This document shows, piece after piece, positions 11,751 through 21,525 of a stretch of DNA of 64,000 nt (positions within the stretch are counted from its first letter, which is position 1; every line of letters starts with the position of its first letter). The position numbers were made by a program, and so were the translations under genes. Origin of the DNA: Triplophysa rosa (Eukaryota; Chordata; Actinopteri; Cypriniformes; Nemacheilidae); NCBI RefSeq assembly GCF_024868665.1, contig NC_079902.1:14539154-14603153 (forward strand). The letters are read 5' to 3'. Below the pieces are notes generated by a model. That model ran no database searches and was not told where the DNA came from. It saw only the letters and a program-made list of their open reading frames with translations.

Positions 11751-12759
11751 TACACCTAAACAAAACCAATACAGAGAGTAAACAAACAACATTAACAGCT
11801 GTCAATACATGTGGAGAATCATAACAGTCAGTTTACAGTGCAATGAAACACCTGGCCTTATATCAACGCAAACAACCAACAAGCATATAATCCACAAAAT
11901 TGAATCCGAAAATGTCATTTGTGGCGGTGTAGAGAAGCACACGGATGAAAAGCAATAATCCAAACCCTTTTAACATGACCTTGCTGGTATCCACGAAATA
12001 TTTGACTGTGCTTTGATTCAGGCGTGAATCTAAAACATTAATTCAGACCGTAAAACTTTTAAAATCACACATCAAAAGTGAATGTTGCTTTTAGAACACA
12101 AGGCCATATGTCGCAGTGCGTAAACAAATGCTACAGTGATTTGTTTGGTAATAAAAAGCAGGTTTCTGTGATACCTCTTTCTTCCATGTGCTTGGGTCCT
12201 GTTGCACAGCTGAGCAGTTATCCCTCTCAGTTTTATGGTAATCTTTCAGGGGCCCCCATTATGTTTATTCCTCATTAAAATTTTATCAGCCACGGCAAAT
12301 TGTGGAGATTAGGATGGGGAGGGGAGATCTCTCTCGTTCGGCTGTCTGCTCACAGATTTATGTTTTTTCTTCACACTGATCCAGGCTTATCAGATCCCTG
12401 CAACCAGATGTTCATAAAGTGAAAAATGAGAGGTTTGGGCTGATGCCCTAACCTGTGGAGCATAGAATTGAACATGCATCTAAACCAGGCTAAATGAGCG
12501 AGCTCATTTCATAAATTCTCTGTGTATGTTTCATAAAGTTAATAAGTTAGATAAAGCTAGACATTTTAGTTTTGAGTAATTTTTCTTATTATAAGGACAA
12601 AGACACATTTTACCGCACTTTCATTTATTTGAAAGTTTTCAAACATAAATATTTTGGTGGATTGAAAGAATATGTTTTGCACTCTACCATGTAACTGATA
12701 ATAATGAGACACGCTGTCTAGAACTGTCTAGAATTTCCCATAATGCTTGCTTACAAATA
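11751..12759. other. non-coding stretch, nothing recognised
   Basis: No gene or repeat recognised. The part from 12170 to 12330 is somewhat less AT-rich. Confidence 0.4.
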
Positions 12760-12841
12760 TTAAAGGTTCACTAAAAACAGTTCACCTAAAAATGAAAATT
12801 CTATCTACATTTACTCACCCTCAAGTACATAAATTTATAAG
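12760..12841. mobile_element. left arm of a foldback MITE split by the gypsy insertion
   Basis: It begins at TTAA (12760) with AAGGTTCACTAAAAACAGTTCACC and continues AAAAATGAAAATTCTATCTACATTTACTCACCCTCAAG, the standard left arm of the foldback MITEs elsewhere in the window. It stops at 12841, where the gypsy LTR starts. ATAAG (12837-12841) recurs directly after the gypsy element (18047-18051), which proves the split. The rest of the MITE is at 18052-18414. Confidence 0.85.
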
Positions 12842-12929
12842 TGTCAGGTCCTGGGTTTAGCACCTGTCTGTCTCGTCCCTGTTGTTGTATGTGTATGACT
12901 GCTGCGGACACGTGGGGTTGTTTTGACAG

Positions 12930-13318
12930 TGTTGTGGTTTTTCCTCTTTTGATTCTGAAGAAACGGCTCTTGAGTCAAGGTTTTGAAACCAAAAGTAGTT
13001 AGATTTTATTCTCACAAAGTTGAAACAAAGCCGAGTTGGATTGCAATGCAACTGCCCAACCCTGGTTGGGAGCAGACCTTTATAGTGTCCTTACACACAC
13101 ACACACACACCTAAGTTATTGGGGGTCACCCTGATAACTTGAAACAGATGTCTGATCTCAGCATTCCTAGCTGGTGACGGGGGGTTACTAACAAAGACTC
13201 TGGTATTTACGACTAGAGATGAGCTAACAAAGACCAGATCTTATATAGAGATAGATTTATAATAGTAATGTAAAGTGTACATGATTCCTTTATATTTTGG
13301 TCAATAAAATCTTCAACA
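12930..13318. mobile_element. solo LTR inserted in the gypsy 5' LTR
   Basis: 389 bp beginning TGTTG and ending CAACA, an inverted terminal pair with the TG...CA ends of an LTR. It is flanked by a 4-bp duplication ACAG (12926-12929 and 13319-13322). Removing it restores continuity with the 3' LTR, so it inserted after the gypsy element. An AATAAA lies near its right end (about 13303-13308), suggesting plus orientation. No internal coding region remains, as expected after recombination between two LTRs. The family is not identified; a 4-bp duplication is compatible with an endogenous-retrovirus type or another LTR element. Confidence 0.75.
13092..13110. repeat. (AC)n microsatellite inside the solo LTR
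   Basis: A short uninterrupted AC dinucleotide run. Confidence 0.9.
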
Positions 13319-13345
13319 ACAGCTCCACGTGTTCTCCGTCCGCGT

Positions 13346-14280
13346 GTGTGTGTCCACCTTCGTGTGGCTCTTACACAGCAAGGGGTCATGCTGGGACAAC
13401 AGGCGACCCAACTCAACACCACCACTCACGAGGTCGAAGTGCTGAATGCCCAGGTTTCCGAGCTCGCCACCCGTCTTCAGTCCATGCAAACCAAGGTGAC
13501 TGCCCGATTGGCTCCTCCCCAGGATGAAACCACTTGCAACTCCAAACCTCACGTCAACAGCCCTCCAGTCTAAAACGGCAACCCGAACTCCTGCCATGTG
13601 TTCTTGTCCCAGTGTGCTTTGGTGTTTTTACCCTCCAGCCCCGTCGCTATTTTTCCGAAGCGTCCAAAGTGAGCTTTGTCCTCACCCTCCTGTCTGGTCA
13701 AGCCAGAGAATGGGGTATGGCTGTCTGGGATGCGCAGGCCCCCTGTTGTTCTACATTTACAGAGTTCCACAAGGAGATGGAGAGGCTGTTTGACCGTTCT
13801 GTTCGAGGCGATGAAGGTACTGCTAAGCTGTCCCGATTGTCACAGGGTCGAGCGTCCATCACGGACTACGCCATTAAGTTTCAGTCTCTCAGTGCCTCGA
13901 CTGGGTGGAATGCTATGGTGCTGCGAGCTCAGTTCCTGCAGGGCCTCAGCGACACCATCACGGATGAGGTGGCGGTTATGGATGTCCCCTCAGAACTCGA
14001 CAATCTCATCTCTCTCGCTCTATGAGTGGAGGTTTGCCTTGATATACGCCGCAGGCAGCGTCAAACCACCAACTCCTGGCACCGTGTAGAGACCCTTCAG
14101 CCTGCAGCTGCCGATCCCGCACCATATACCTCCCTGGACCCCGAGCCCATGCAGCTGGGACGCCTCCGCCTAAGTCCTCTGCAGAAGCAGCAACGTATGG
14201 ATCAGGGTTTCTGTCTCTACTGCGGGAAACCCGGACACTTCGCCTTCAAGTGTCCTTTAAAAGCCAACGCCCACCAGTAG
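13346..14280 (+). pseudogene. gypsy gag remnant with CCHC zinc knuckle
   Basis: Gag packages the element's RNA in cytoplasmic particles. The N-terminal part (13346-13573) is a Gln/Leu-rich, coiled-coil-like segment (around 'QATQLNTTTHEVEVLNAQVS'). The frame then changes, and the capsid-like core follows at about 13640-14025, with AREWGMAVWDAQAP and 'SRLSQGRASITDYAIKFQSL'. A TGA at 14023-14025 interrupts the frame; the next codons continue the same domain, and the base change fits a CpG-to-TpG transition of an arginine codon. A zinc knuckle of the form C-x2-C-x4-H-x4-C (CLYCGKPGHFAFKC) lies near 14211-14252, just before a stop at 14278-14280. The true start is lost with the 5' deletion. Confidence 0.85.
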
Positions 14281-14760
14281 AACAGAGGATCCTGGTGGGC
14301 GAAATCCTCTTTCCTCACTTTGCTACGTCTCGTACCCAGCTGTCCTTCAAGCTTGAGTTCCAGGGAGCCACGCACTCCGGGTTAGCCCTTTTGAATTCGG
14401 GGGCGGAAGGCAACTTTATCGATTCATCCACGGCCCGACATTGGCAGCTTCCATTCATCCCCTTGCCTAGTCCTGTCTCGGCCTGGTCGCTGGGTGGCGC
14501 TCCCCTATTCACTGTCACTCACTGCACCCCTAGCGTAAATTTGTTCATTTCTGGGAATCATCGTGAGAGCATCATGCTTTACACAGTCGAGTCCCCCAAT
14601 AATACCATTGTCTTAAGGCATCCGTGGTTGTTACAGCATGGTCCTCACGTTGATTGGGTTAACAACACTGTTCTTTCCTGGAGTCCATCTTGTCATGTGT
14701 CTTGTCTGGGTCCTGCCTTGTCTCCTGTCTCTGTCTCTTGTTCTCCGCAGGTGCAGCCCG
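14250..14760 (+). pseudogene. gypsy protease remnant, active-site Asp changed to Asn
   Basis: It runs in a frame different from gag. An aspartic-protease region is recognisable: LLNSGAEGNFID stands where the family has Asp-Ser-Gly, so the catalytic aspartate is asparagine (codon AAT at 14394-14396). Further on, HPWLLQHGPHVDW is a typical segment between protease and reverse transcriptase in fish gypsy elements. In a working element this enzyme cleaves the polyprotein within the particle. This copy should be inactive from that substitution alone, provided it is a true mutation and not a sequencing error. Confidence 0.8.
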
Positions 14761-15325
14761 CCGATCTGACTGGTGTTCCGGCGGACTATCACGATCTTGG
14801 TGCGGTCTTCAGCAAGTCCCGGTCCGACTCTCTTCCTCCACATCGCCCCTATGACTGCGCCATTGACCTCCTTCCAGGCACTTCTCCTCCCAGGGGTCAG
14901 TTATGCTATTCTCCTTGTCCGGTCCAGAAAGAGAGGCTATGGACCAATATATTCGTGATTCTCTGCAGTCTGGGCTCATTCGTCACTCCTCCTCTCCTGC
15001 GGGCACGTGCTTCTTTTACGTACAAAAGAAGGATGGCTCCTTATGACCTTGCATTGATTATCGAGGTTTGAATGACATTACTGTTAAGAATAAGTGCCCC
15101 CTACCTCTTACGTCTTCTGCCTTTGAACTGTTCCAGGGAGCCAAGGTCTTCACGAAGTTAGACCTCCGCAAAGCCTATCATCTGGTTCACATCCGAGAGG
15201 GAGATGAGTGGAAGATGGCATTTAACACACCTACGGGACATTACAAGTATCTGGTGCTCCCTTTTAGTCTCACCAATGCTCCGGCCGTCTTTCAGGGCCT
15301 CGTCAATATCGTTCTGGGTGACATG
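14761..15325 (+). pseudogene. gypsy reverse transcriptase remnant, part 1
   Basis: The N-terminal part of reverse transcriptase is recognisable from VPADYHDLGAVFSKS to [12 protein letters not shown] frameshift follows near 14905-14935. In the new frame come '[12 protein letters not shown]', a TGA at about 15042 where an arginine codon is usual before PCIDYRGLN, and then the fingers/palm segments [17 protein letters not shown], '[20 protein letters not shown]' and [12 protein letters not shown]. The first catalytic Asp (in TKLDLRKAY) is kept. The frame is then cut by a SINE insertion just before the catalytic YLDD. Confidence 0.85.
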
Positions 15326-15474
15326 AGTAATCAATCTCTGCATTTAACCCATCCAGAGAGTAATGAACACACGCACAGCAAGCACCTCAGACGTTACCCG
15401 CCAGCCCTGAGGATCGAACCGGCAACCTTCTGGTCACGAGTCCGACTCTCTAACCATTAGGCCACAACTGCCCC
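15326..15474 (-). mobile_element. tRNA-derived SINE fragment inserted in the reverse transcriptase
   Basis: Read on the minus strand, the segment starts GGGGCAGTTGTGGCCTAATG, with an A box (TGGCCTAATGGTTAGAG, about 15446-15463) and a B box (GGTTCGATCC, about 15411-15420) at normal spacing for a tRNA-type RNA polymerase III promoter. It then runs into a SINE body ending with a piece like 'CTGGATGGGTTAAATGCAGA'. The coding sequence of reverse transcriptase resumes directly after it with FVYLDD. It seems internally shortened compared with fish SINEs of this type as I remember them. A target duplication is not obvious. Confidence 0.8.
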
Positions 15475-15663
15475 TTTGTGTATCTGGACGATAGGCTTGA
15501 GAATTGTCTCTTTGTCAAAGCGGAGAAGTGCTAGTTCCACGCCGAGTCTGTGACATTCCAAGGCCACATACTATCCACCACGGGTATTCAAGCTGATCCT
15601 GCTAAGATAAAGGCTGTCGCCGAGTAGCCCGTTCCCGACTCTCGTAAGGCTCTGCAGCGGTTC
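15475..15663 (+). pseudogene. gypsy reverse transcriptase remnant, part 2
   Basis: It begins FVYLDD (15475-15492), so the YxDD catalytic motif is intact. The residues that normally follow it are missing, and the sequence jumps to LENCLFVKAEKC, an in-frame deletion of roughly 25 codons. Stops occur at about 15529 (after KAEKC) and at about 15627, before the conserved connection region '[20 protein letters not shown]'. No functional enzyme can come from this copy. Confidence 0.8.
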
Positions 15664-16240
15664 TTGGGGTTCGCCAACTTCTACCGACACATCTTCAGGA
15701 GTTTCGGCCAGATTGCTGCACCCTTTACCGCGTTAACCTCCACCAAGGTGCCTTTCAGGTGGAGTCAGGATGCACAGGGTGCCTTTGATCAATTAAAGTC
15801 CCGTTTTACATCTGCTCCTGTCTTAGCTGTTCCAGATCCTGATTGCCAATTTATTGTTGAGGTCGACGTGTCTGATGTCGGAGTAGGTCACAGTCACAGT
15901 CTTGTCTCAGCGTTCTGCTCACGATGGGAAGGTTCATCCCTGCACTTTCTTCTCCCATCAGCTCAGCCCGGCGGAATGTAACTATGACATCAGTAACAGG
16001 GAGCTGTTGGTGGTTAAGCTAGCGCTGGGTGAGTGGCGTCACTGGTTGGAGGATTCAGCGCAGCCCTTCTTGGTCTGGACGGACCACAAGAATTTAGAAT
16101 ACGTCCGTTCAGCCAAGAGGTTGAGCTCCCGTCAGGCTCGTTGGGCACTCTTTTTCGGCCGGTTCAACTTCACTCTCTCGTTCCGGCCCGGGTCTAAGAA
16201 CATCAAGCCCGATGCCCTTTCCTGTCTGTTCGAGTCCCCG
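15664..16240 (+). pseudogene. gypsy RNase H domain remnant
   Basis: The connection region and RNase H are well preserved in sequence: '[20 protein letters not shown]', then a frame change near 15890-15900, then '[20 protein letters not shown]', [19 protein letters not shown], '[20 protein letters not shown]' and [11 protein letters not shown]. In a working element this domain removes the RNA strand during cDNA synthesis. The frame change separates the first catalytic region (VDVSD) from the rest. Confidence 0.85.
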
Positions 16241-16835
16241 AGGACAGACCTTCCCCCGAGGCTATTCTCCCCTCGGGGATGGTGCTCGGGTCAGTCTCCT
16301 GGGGAATCGAGCAGCGGGTTAAGGTGGCCAGCAGAGGGGTGCAAGTGCCGACTGGGTGCCCGACGAGCTGAATGTTTGTGCCGGCTGTGCTGCGTCCTGA
16401 GGTCCTCCGGTGGGGCCACTCGTCCAGGTTGATTTGCCATCCAGGGATCCAGGGAACGCTGGCTGCCATCCATCAGCGCTTGTGTTGACCTGCCTGACGT
16501 GCGCTCAATCCAAGCCCAGTAATCGCCCTGCCGCTGGTCTGCTCTGCCCCATCCCCTCCCGTCCGTGGTCACACATCGCCCTTGATTTTGTCACTGGGCT
16601 CCCCTCGTCTGCCGGTAAGACCGTGGTTCTCACGGTGGTGAATCGCATCTCCAAGGTGGTTAATTTTGTCCCTCTTCCCAAGCTCCCCTCATCTCGGGAG
16701 ACCGCATAAATGCTCATTGACCACATCTTCCATCTCCATGGCTTGCCGGTCGACCTGGTCTCTTATAGAGGTCCGCAGATCACCTCCCGTTTCTGGAAAG
16801 AATTCTGTAGACAGATCGGGAACCAAGGCAGCGGC
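16241..16835 (+). pseudogene. gypsy integrase remnant, catalytic Asp changed and core truncated
   Basis: The zinc-binding N-terminus is scrambled over several frames at about 16270-16500. The core is recognisable at [13 protein letters not shown] and [11 protein letters not shown] (first catalytic Asp, codon 16584-16586), then [21 protein letters not shown] stop at 16707-16709 follows ETA. After it comes [19 protein letters not shown], where Tyr (codon 16764-16766) replaces the second catalytic Asp of the usual SDRGPQ. Sequence then jumps from FCRQIG to the C-terminal region, so the remainder of the core with the catalytic Glu is deleted. Confidence 0.85.
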
Positions 16836-17340
16836 CGATCGTCGCCGGTCCTCTCCCCCTACCTATGTGTGCAGTCAACGGGTTTGGCTTTCCACCAAAG
16901 ACCTACCTCTCGGGGCGCCCTCTCGCAAGTTAGCGCCCAGGTTCATTGGTCCCTTCCGCATCATCAAGGTGGTTAATCCAGTGGCCATCAGGCTCAGACT
17001 CCCTCCCTCCCTTGGTCAGGTTCACCCGGTTTTCCATGTATCCCGGGTTAAACCCGTGTTTTCCTTCCCCCTTAATCCTGTTTACACTTGACCACCCCCC
17101 CCCTCCACCACCACGTCTTGTGGACGGCTCTCCCTCCTACGCAGTCTGGAGACTCCTTGATGTGCGTCGGCAGGGCAGGGGGTTCCAGTATCTCGTGGAC
17201 TCGGAGGGCTATGGCACAGAGGAGAGAAGCTGGGTCCCGTCCCAGGACATCCTGGACCACTCCTTGATCGTCAATCTCCACCGGAAACGAGGTGAGCCCC
17301 CTCCCAGACCGCCTGGTGGCGCTCCTGGGGGCGGGGGTAC
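16836..17340 (+). pseudogene. gypsy integrase C-terminus (GPY/F type) plus chromodomain
   Basis: The C-terminal domain reads '[20 protein letters not shown]' then [14 protein letters not shown] (up to about 17060). After a frame change a chromodomain follows at about 17130-17300 ('[20 protein letters not shown]', then [20 protein letters not shown]). In chromoviruses this module is thought to direct integration to particular chromatin. One position of the usual WEGYG-type core is serine here (DSEGYG). This module is what places the element among the chromoviruses. Confidence 0.88.
17326..17340 (+). other. polypurine tract
   Basis: GGGGGCGGGGGTAC lies directly before the TGTCAGG start of the 3' LTR, the position of the primer for plus-strand DNA synthesis. 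It is interrupted by a single C. Confidence 0.7.
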
Positions 17341-18046
17341 TGTCAGGTCCCAGGTTAAGCACCTGTCTGTCTCGTCCCTGTTGTGTATGTGTATGACTTC
17401 TGCGGACACGTGGGGTTGGTTTGACAGCTCCACGTGTTCTCCATCCGCACGTGTGTTTGTGCCCTGCCCCCCCCCCCCCCCCCCCCCCCGCTGCCGATTA
17501 CCTCCTTGTTAGCATTCATTGCCCTCACCTGGTGTCCCATTAGCTTCACCCATTTATATTCCCCTTCATCTGTCTATTCGGTGTGCGATCGTTAACTATT
17601 GTTTGCCTCCATACCAGGCGCTTCAGCCTTTCTAGTTGAGTTCTTGCCTAGAAATTAGTTTATCTTGTCTTGTAGTGCGAATGCTCTATATGTGGATTAT
17701 CTTTGGATTTTTGCCAGGATTCGGACCTTAGTTTCCTTTGCTTTTTCATGATTGTTTTTTCCCCTGGGTTATTCTCCCCTCTGCCCAGCGTCATACGCGG
17801 CCAGCCCTGCCGTCTCGATGGACCCTGGTAACTCTGGCCGCCAACCCGTCCGTATCACTGGCCAGCCTTGTCTCTGCAGACCCAGACCTTCGTGACCGCC
17901 AGCTCACCCATGCCTTGGCATACCATCTTGCGGCTATCGCTCGTTGTCTCCAGCGCTGTGGCCAGCTATCTCTCTTGTTGTGTGACTGTAAAATAAACTC
18001 TCCTCTGATTCCCGCAACTGAATCTCCGTGTTTTCATTGCATGACA
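17341..18046 (+). repeat. 3' LTR of the gypsy element
   Basis: 706 bp from TGTCAGGTCC to GCATGACA, TG...CA ended, followed by the target duplication ATAAG. A TATA-like 'CATTTATATT' is at 17551-17560 and a polyadenylation signal AATAAA at 17992-17997, in the expected order for promoter and 3' processing. It contains a run of 23 C at 17467-17489, absent from what remains of the 5' LTR because that part is deleted there. Confidence 0.9.
17467..17489. repeat. (C)23 homopolymer
   Basis: An uninterrupted run of 23 C residues inside the 3' LTR. Length is likely unreliable in sequencing and variable between individuals. Confidence 0.95.
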
Positions 18047-18051
18047 ATAAG

Positions 18052-18414
18052 TGTGTAAATTTCTTTGTTTCGATGATCACAGATAAAGATATTTGGAAGG
18101 ATCGGACAGTTCTTGGCCACCATTGACTGCCATAGTAGGAAACATTTCTTTATAAATTTCTTTGTTATGTTGAACACAAAAGAAGATATTTGGAAGAATG
18201 TTGGAAAGCAAACAGATCTGGGGCACTTTTGACTACCATTGTCATTTTTTACTACTATGGCGGTCAATGGTGGCCAAGAACTGTTTGGCTACAAGCATTC
18301 TTCCAAATATCTTTCTCTGTGTTCAACAGAACCAAGAAATTCATACAGATTTGGAACAACTCGAGGGTGAGTAAATGAAGACAGAATTTGTATATTTAGG
18401 TGAACTGTCCCTCA
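18052..18414. mobile_element. right part of the foldback MITE split by the gypsy element
   Basis: It continues the MITE after the duplicated ATAAG. Two hairpin-centre blocks are present: 'GACTGCCATAGTAGGAAACA' near 18125, then another left-arm-like block (TTGAACACAAAAGAAGATATTTGGAAGAATG), then the usual centre near 18230-18262 and a full right arm ending AGGTGAACTGTCCCTCAA. The right part is thus longer than a simple copy, as if one MITE sits inside or partly duplicates another. Confidence 0.8.
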
Positions 18415-18686
18415 AACTATACAACCCCTAAACACCCACAATGCTTTCTTCCAACGGTATTTGACAGAAAATAATACAAATACCAAACAGTATTTCTTCC
18501 AACATGGGTGTAGGCAGTACAATTACTGTGAATACAATATATAAATACACAGAAAATACAATTGACACAACAAAATATCCCTTTGGAAAAAACGAGACAT
18601 ACAGAATGTAATGATGTAAATTCAGAACACAGTATACAACGTGCTGCTTGTATCAAGTTTTTGGTATTTACAACAACAATAAAGCA

Positions 18687-18996
18687 TATGTGACCCTGGG
18701 CAACAAAACCAGTCTTATGGGTCAACTTTTCGAAGTTTAGATTTTTACATCAACTGAAAGCTGAATAATTATGGGTGGCCTTTGAAGTTGTCCATCAGAG
18801 GCGCTGTATCAGGCCATCCACTCACAAAATTAAAGTTTTTATATATTTAGGGTAGGAAATTTACAAAATTTCTTCTTGGAACATGATGTTAATATCTTAA
18901 CGATTTTGGGCAAAAAAGAAAAATCGATAATTTTGACCCATGGCTTTTACTGAAAATGTTCCTGTGCTACTTAAGGTTTTGTGATCCACTGTTGTG
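18687..18996. mobile_element. short inverted-repeat DNA element (TGTGACCCTGG family)
   Basis: The left end ATGTGACCCTGGGCAACAAAACCAG and the right end (reverse complement: CAGTGGATCACAAAACC) are imperfect inverted repeats. The inside carries phrases such as 'AAAGCTGAATAATTATGGG', 'GTAGGAAATTTACAAAATTT' and 'AAATCGATAATTTTGACCCA' that I know from an abundant zebrafish/carp repeat. This copy looks internally shortened. No coding capacity. Confidence 0.7.
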
Positions 18997-20570
18997 TTAT
19001 CACTTTTGTTTAAAAAAGTATACAATTAAACATTGATATATAAAAAACTACAATTAATACATTGATTGTATGGAGCAAAAAAGCTTTATAAAGATCATCC
19101 TAGTTGAATGAGGGTAGTTATGTAAGTTCCTTATCATTAAAGTAAAGTAAATGAATAAAAGTTCATTTTTAAAAGGTCATGAGGTGAAAAAATAACCAAC
19201 AGAAATTGAAGGAAAATTTACCATATGTTAGTGTAGGGCCACAGCACCATGAATTCTGTATTATTTCAACTCTTTCCACCTACTTATCTGCCGTATGTCA
19301 CCTCACATCTGCTGTATTAAAATATCAGACTGCAATAAAGGGTCAAGAAGGTGAAATGTGTAGGAGTTCACATGTATCTATCTGTGTCCTCTACTGTGAT
19401 TGAGAGCACAGTGATTCTAAACTAACAGCTGTGTGCTTGTAGCATTTCTAGAAATTCTGTAATTTCTAGAGATTCTGTGAATCATGATCCCTTGATCTCG
19501 TACTATAAACAACCGCATGTATAAATATCCATATATACACACAAACAATATGAATTTCCATGTAAATCGTTTATAAAAACATGTCTAATGGCTGCATTGA
19601 ATAGAATACTTTTATTTACATAAGATGATTTTCTTTAACCATATCAAAACTCATTCTGCAGGAGCTTCATAAATGATTCCAATGTGCGCAAGTCTCAAAC
19701 ACTACTGTACTAGAAACGTAAGACAACATATTTTGCAAGAATGTATTTTTGATACCCATAAAACAGAACAAGTGTATAGGCACGCTCACTGCTTGCCCAT
19801 ATGTTTATGTGTTGTACAAAACTATGAAAGCCTCACAGAGACCTTTGAGGAGATTATAAAGGCTTTCTAAATTGTACACATAGTTTGAGGATGCTGCATG
19901 TTGACAACAAATGCCAACGAAAGCAATATTCACAACATTCTCTTCCGGGAACATTCTAACATAAAATCTCGCAGCAACTATCGTGTATGGGACACAGGAG
20001 ACAGTTTACCGTTTCAAATATTGTAATCAAATCCAGGTTGTGCTGTAATTCAGTTTCGTTTGAGAATTTCTGTTATCAGCAAACTGGTAATTGCATTCTT
20101 TATTTCTGCAAATCAAGTGTCATTCAGTACAGGTCAATGGCACATTTACACAAAATAACACAGTAATGAGCCAGACAAACTACGTTAAAAAGAAAAGACC
20201 ACTTTCTGCTTCCAAAAGTGCAGCGAGGGAAGATAGCAAATAATGTAATGATAAAATAATGAATGGTCCGTATATATTGCTAAAGGACCTCTTATGAATA
20301 TCAACTAACCACTAAGCCGCAGACCACAGTAGTAAAGAGCAACTTTCTCCTGCTCTGGGAACACTTCTCTCCTCTCTCTACAAAATCAACTAATGGGCGA
20401 TACCGCTCCACCGCTTAAGCATCTACACAGGCCAGACACGTACACGTACACGTACACACACACAATTGCCAGTTGACAAAGCTTTCAAACTATGAATCCA
20501 ATTAAAGGCAAAACAAAAGCAATATTTTCAAGAGGGAGCTGCTCGCAGATGCTAGAGAGACTGCATAATT
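18997..20570. other. non-coding stretch
   Basis: No gene recognised. Small local features only: a near-tandem 'TTTCTAGAAATTCTGTAA / TTTCTAGAGATTCTGTGA' pair near 19445-19480 and an (ACGTAC)n run at about 20437-20463. Confidence 0.4.
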
Positions 20571-21200
20571 TATGTTTGTCCTGTTTTTCTTCCTTTCCAC
20601 TTTGAATTGAGTCTCATAAAACCAGCACCATTTCAATAATGCACGACCTGTGGGTTTGTTAATAGGCTTTGTAGTCGCAATAATGTACTTTCCTACATGG
20701 CTGACGGAGATTATGGGCTGGCTCTCTGGGTTGCCAGCTATCGATCTCTTCTAATACCTCTTTGCTCCCCGGTTGCCATTATTCAGCCCCCGCCCAGCAC
20801 CCATCATAGCGCAAATGTTAAAGCAAGTCCAACTGCTCCGAGCATCAGCGGGAATGGAGTGAGAAGTAAGAGGAGAGACGGAGCCCGCAGAGAAATGGGC
20901 TGTTGTAATCCATTAAATTCTGCCTCTCCGTCCTCTCGAATCTGATTATTTGAATAATTAAGAGAAATCACTCAAGCAGAAGTTCAATAAGCTTTTACAT
21001 ATTCAGCGTCCTCGCCGCCAACCAACCTAAAATAAGGGCAAACATTGCATCTGCTTTACACAATGTGATCTGATTATATGCACGTGCCGCTGCGCAAACA
21101 GCGACTGAGAAATAACCCCGAAGAGAGTGAGAATCATACATTCGATGCTGACGTACAACATATACGTCAACTGATCAGCATGCAAATTAATGCTCATTGT
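20571..21200. other. candidate conserved non-coding element(s)
   Basis: A long stretch of balanced composition with no transposon signatures. Words include 'TTATTTGAATAATTAAGAGA' and GCGCAAACAGCGACTGAG, plus CpG-containing segments unusual for this AT-rich region. An 82-codon frame (20697-20945) has no recognisable motif. I infer possible cis-regulatory function from composition only. Confidence 0.35.
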
Positions 21201-21525
21201 ATAATTTAAAGGGAAAAATAAACTAGGATTGGAACAGTTTCATCTTACTCTTATTTGAACATCAGCAGAAGGGCTAGAAAGCAGCAGTCAGACTTCACTT
21301 CACTAAATAACAGACAAGATAATGTGACATTTATAACAGACTAATGGTTTTCATAGCATTTCATATAACAGTGTACTGTTCAATAATAGACAACAATAAA
21401 TGGGGAAAAAAACAGTTGTCTGATCATTTGCAGTTATTTAATGTTAGTGTTTATGATTCCTCAATGTTCATATAACGTTCATAATTACCCCTTTTACAGT
21501 ATACACAGAAACCATAAAAACCTTC

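Larger units (their letters stand above)
12842..13358 (+). repeat. truncated 5' LTR of the gypsy element, interrupted by a solo LTR
   Basis: 12842-12929 matches the start of the 3' LTR (17341 on: TGTCAGGTCC, then 'AGCACCTGTCTGTCTCGTCC'). After the interruption, 13323-13358 continues the match (CTCCACGTGTTCTCC). The remaining roughly 570 bases of the LTR, the primer binding site and the start of gag are absent, so the sequence passes directly into gag-like coding sequence. The element therefore has no complete upstream promoter. Confidence 0.85.
12842..18046 (+). mobile_element. degenerate Ty3/gypsy chromodomain retrotransposon (chromovirus)
   Basis: A 5.2-kb LTR retrotransposon in plus orientation, bounded by a 5-bp target duplication ATAAG (12837-12841, 18047-18051). 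The order is: partial 5' LTR, gag with a zinc knuckle, protease, reverse transcriptase, RNase H, integrase, C-terminal chromodomain, polypurine tract, and full 3' LTR. This order and the chromodomain fit the vertebrate chromoviruses (sushi-like). The copy is dead. Most of the 5' LTR and the 5' leader are deleted, the reading frame changes many times, several codons are stops, and active-site residues of protease and integrase are changed. It carries two later insertions, a solo LTR (12930-13318) and a SINE (about 15326-15474). The 5' and 3' LTR ends differ by about five substitutions and one 1-bp indel over the first ~88 bases, so the insertion is not recent. Confidence 0.93.
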
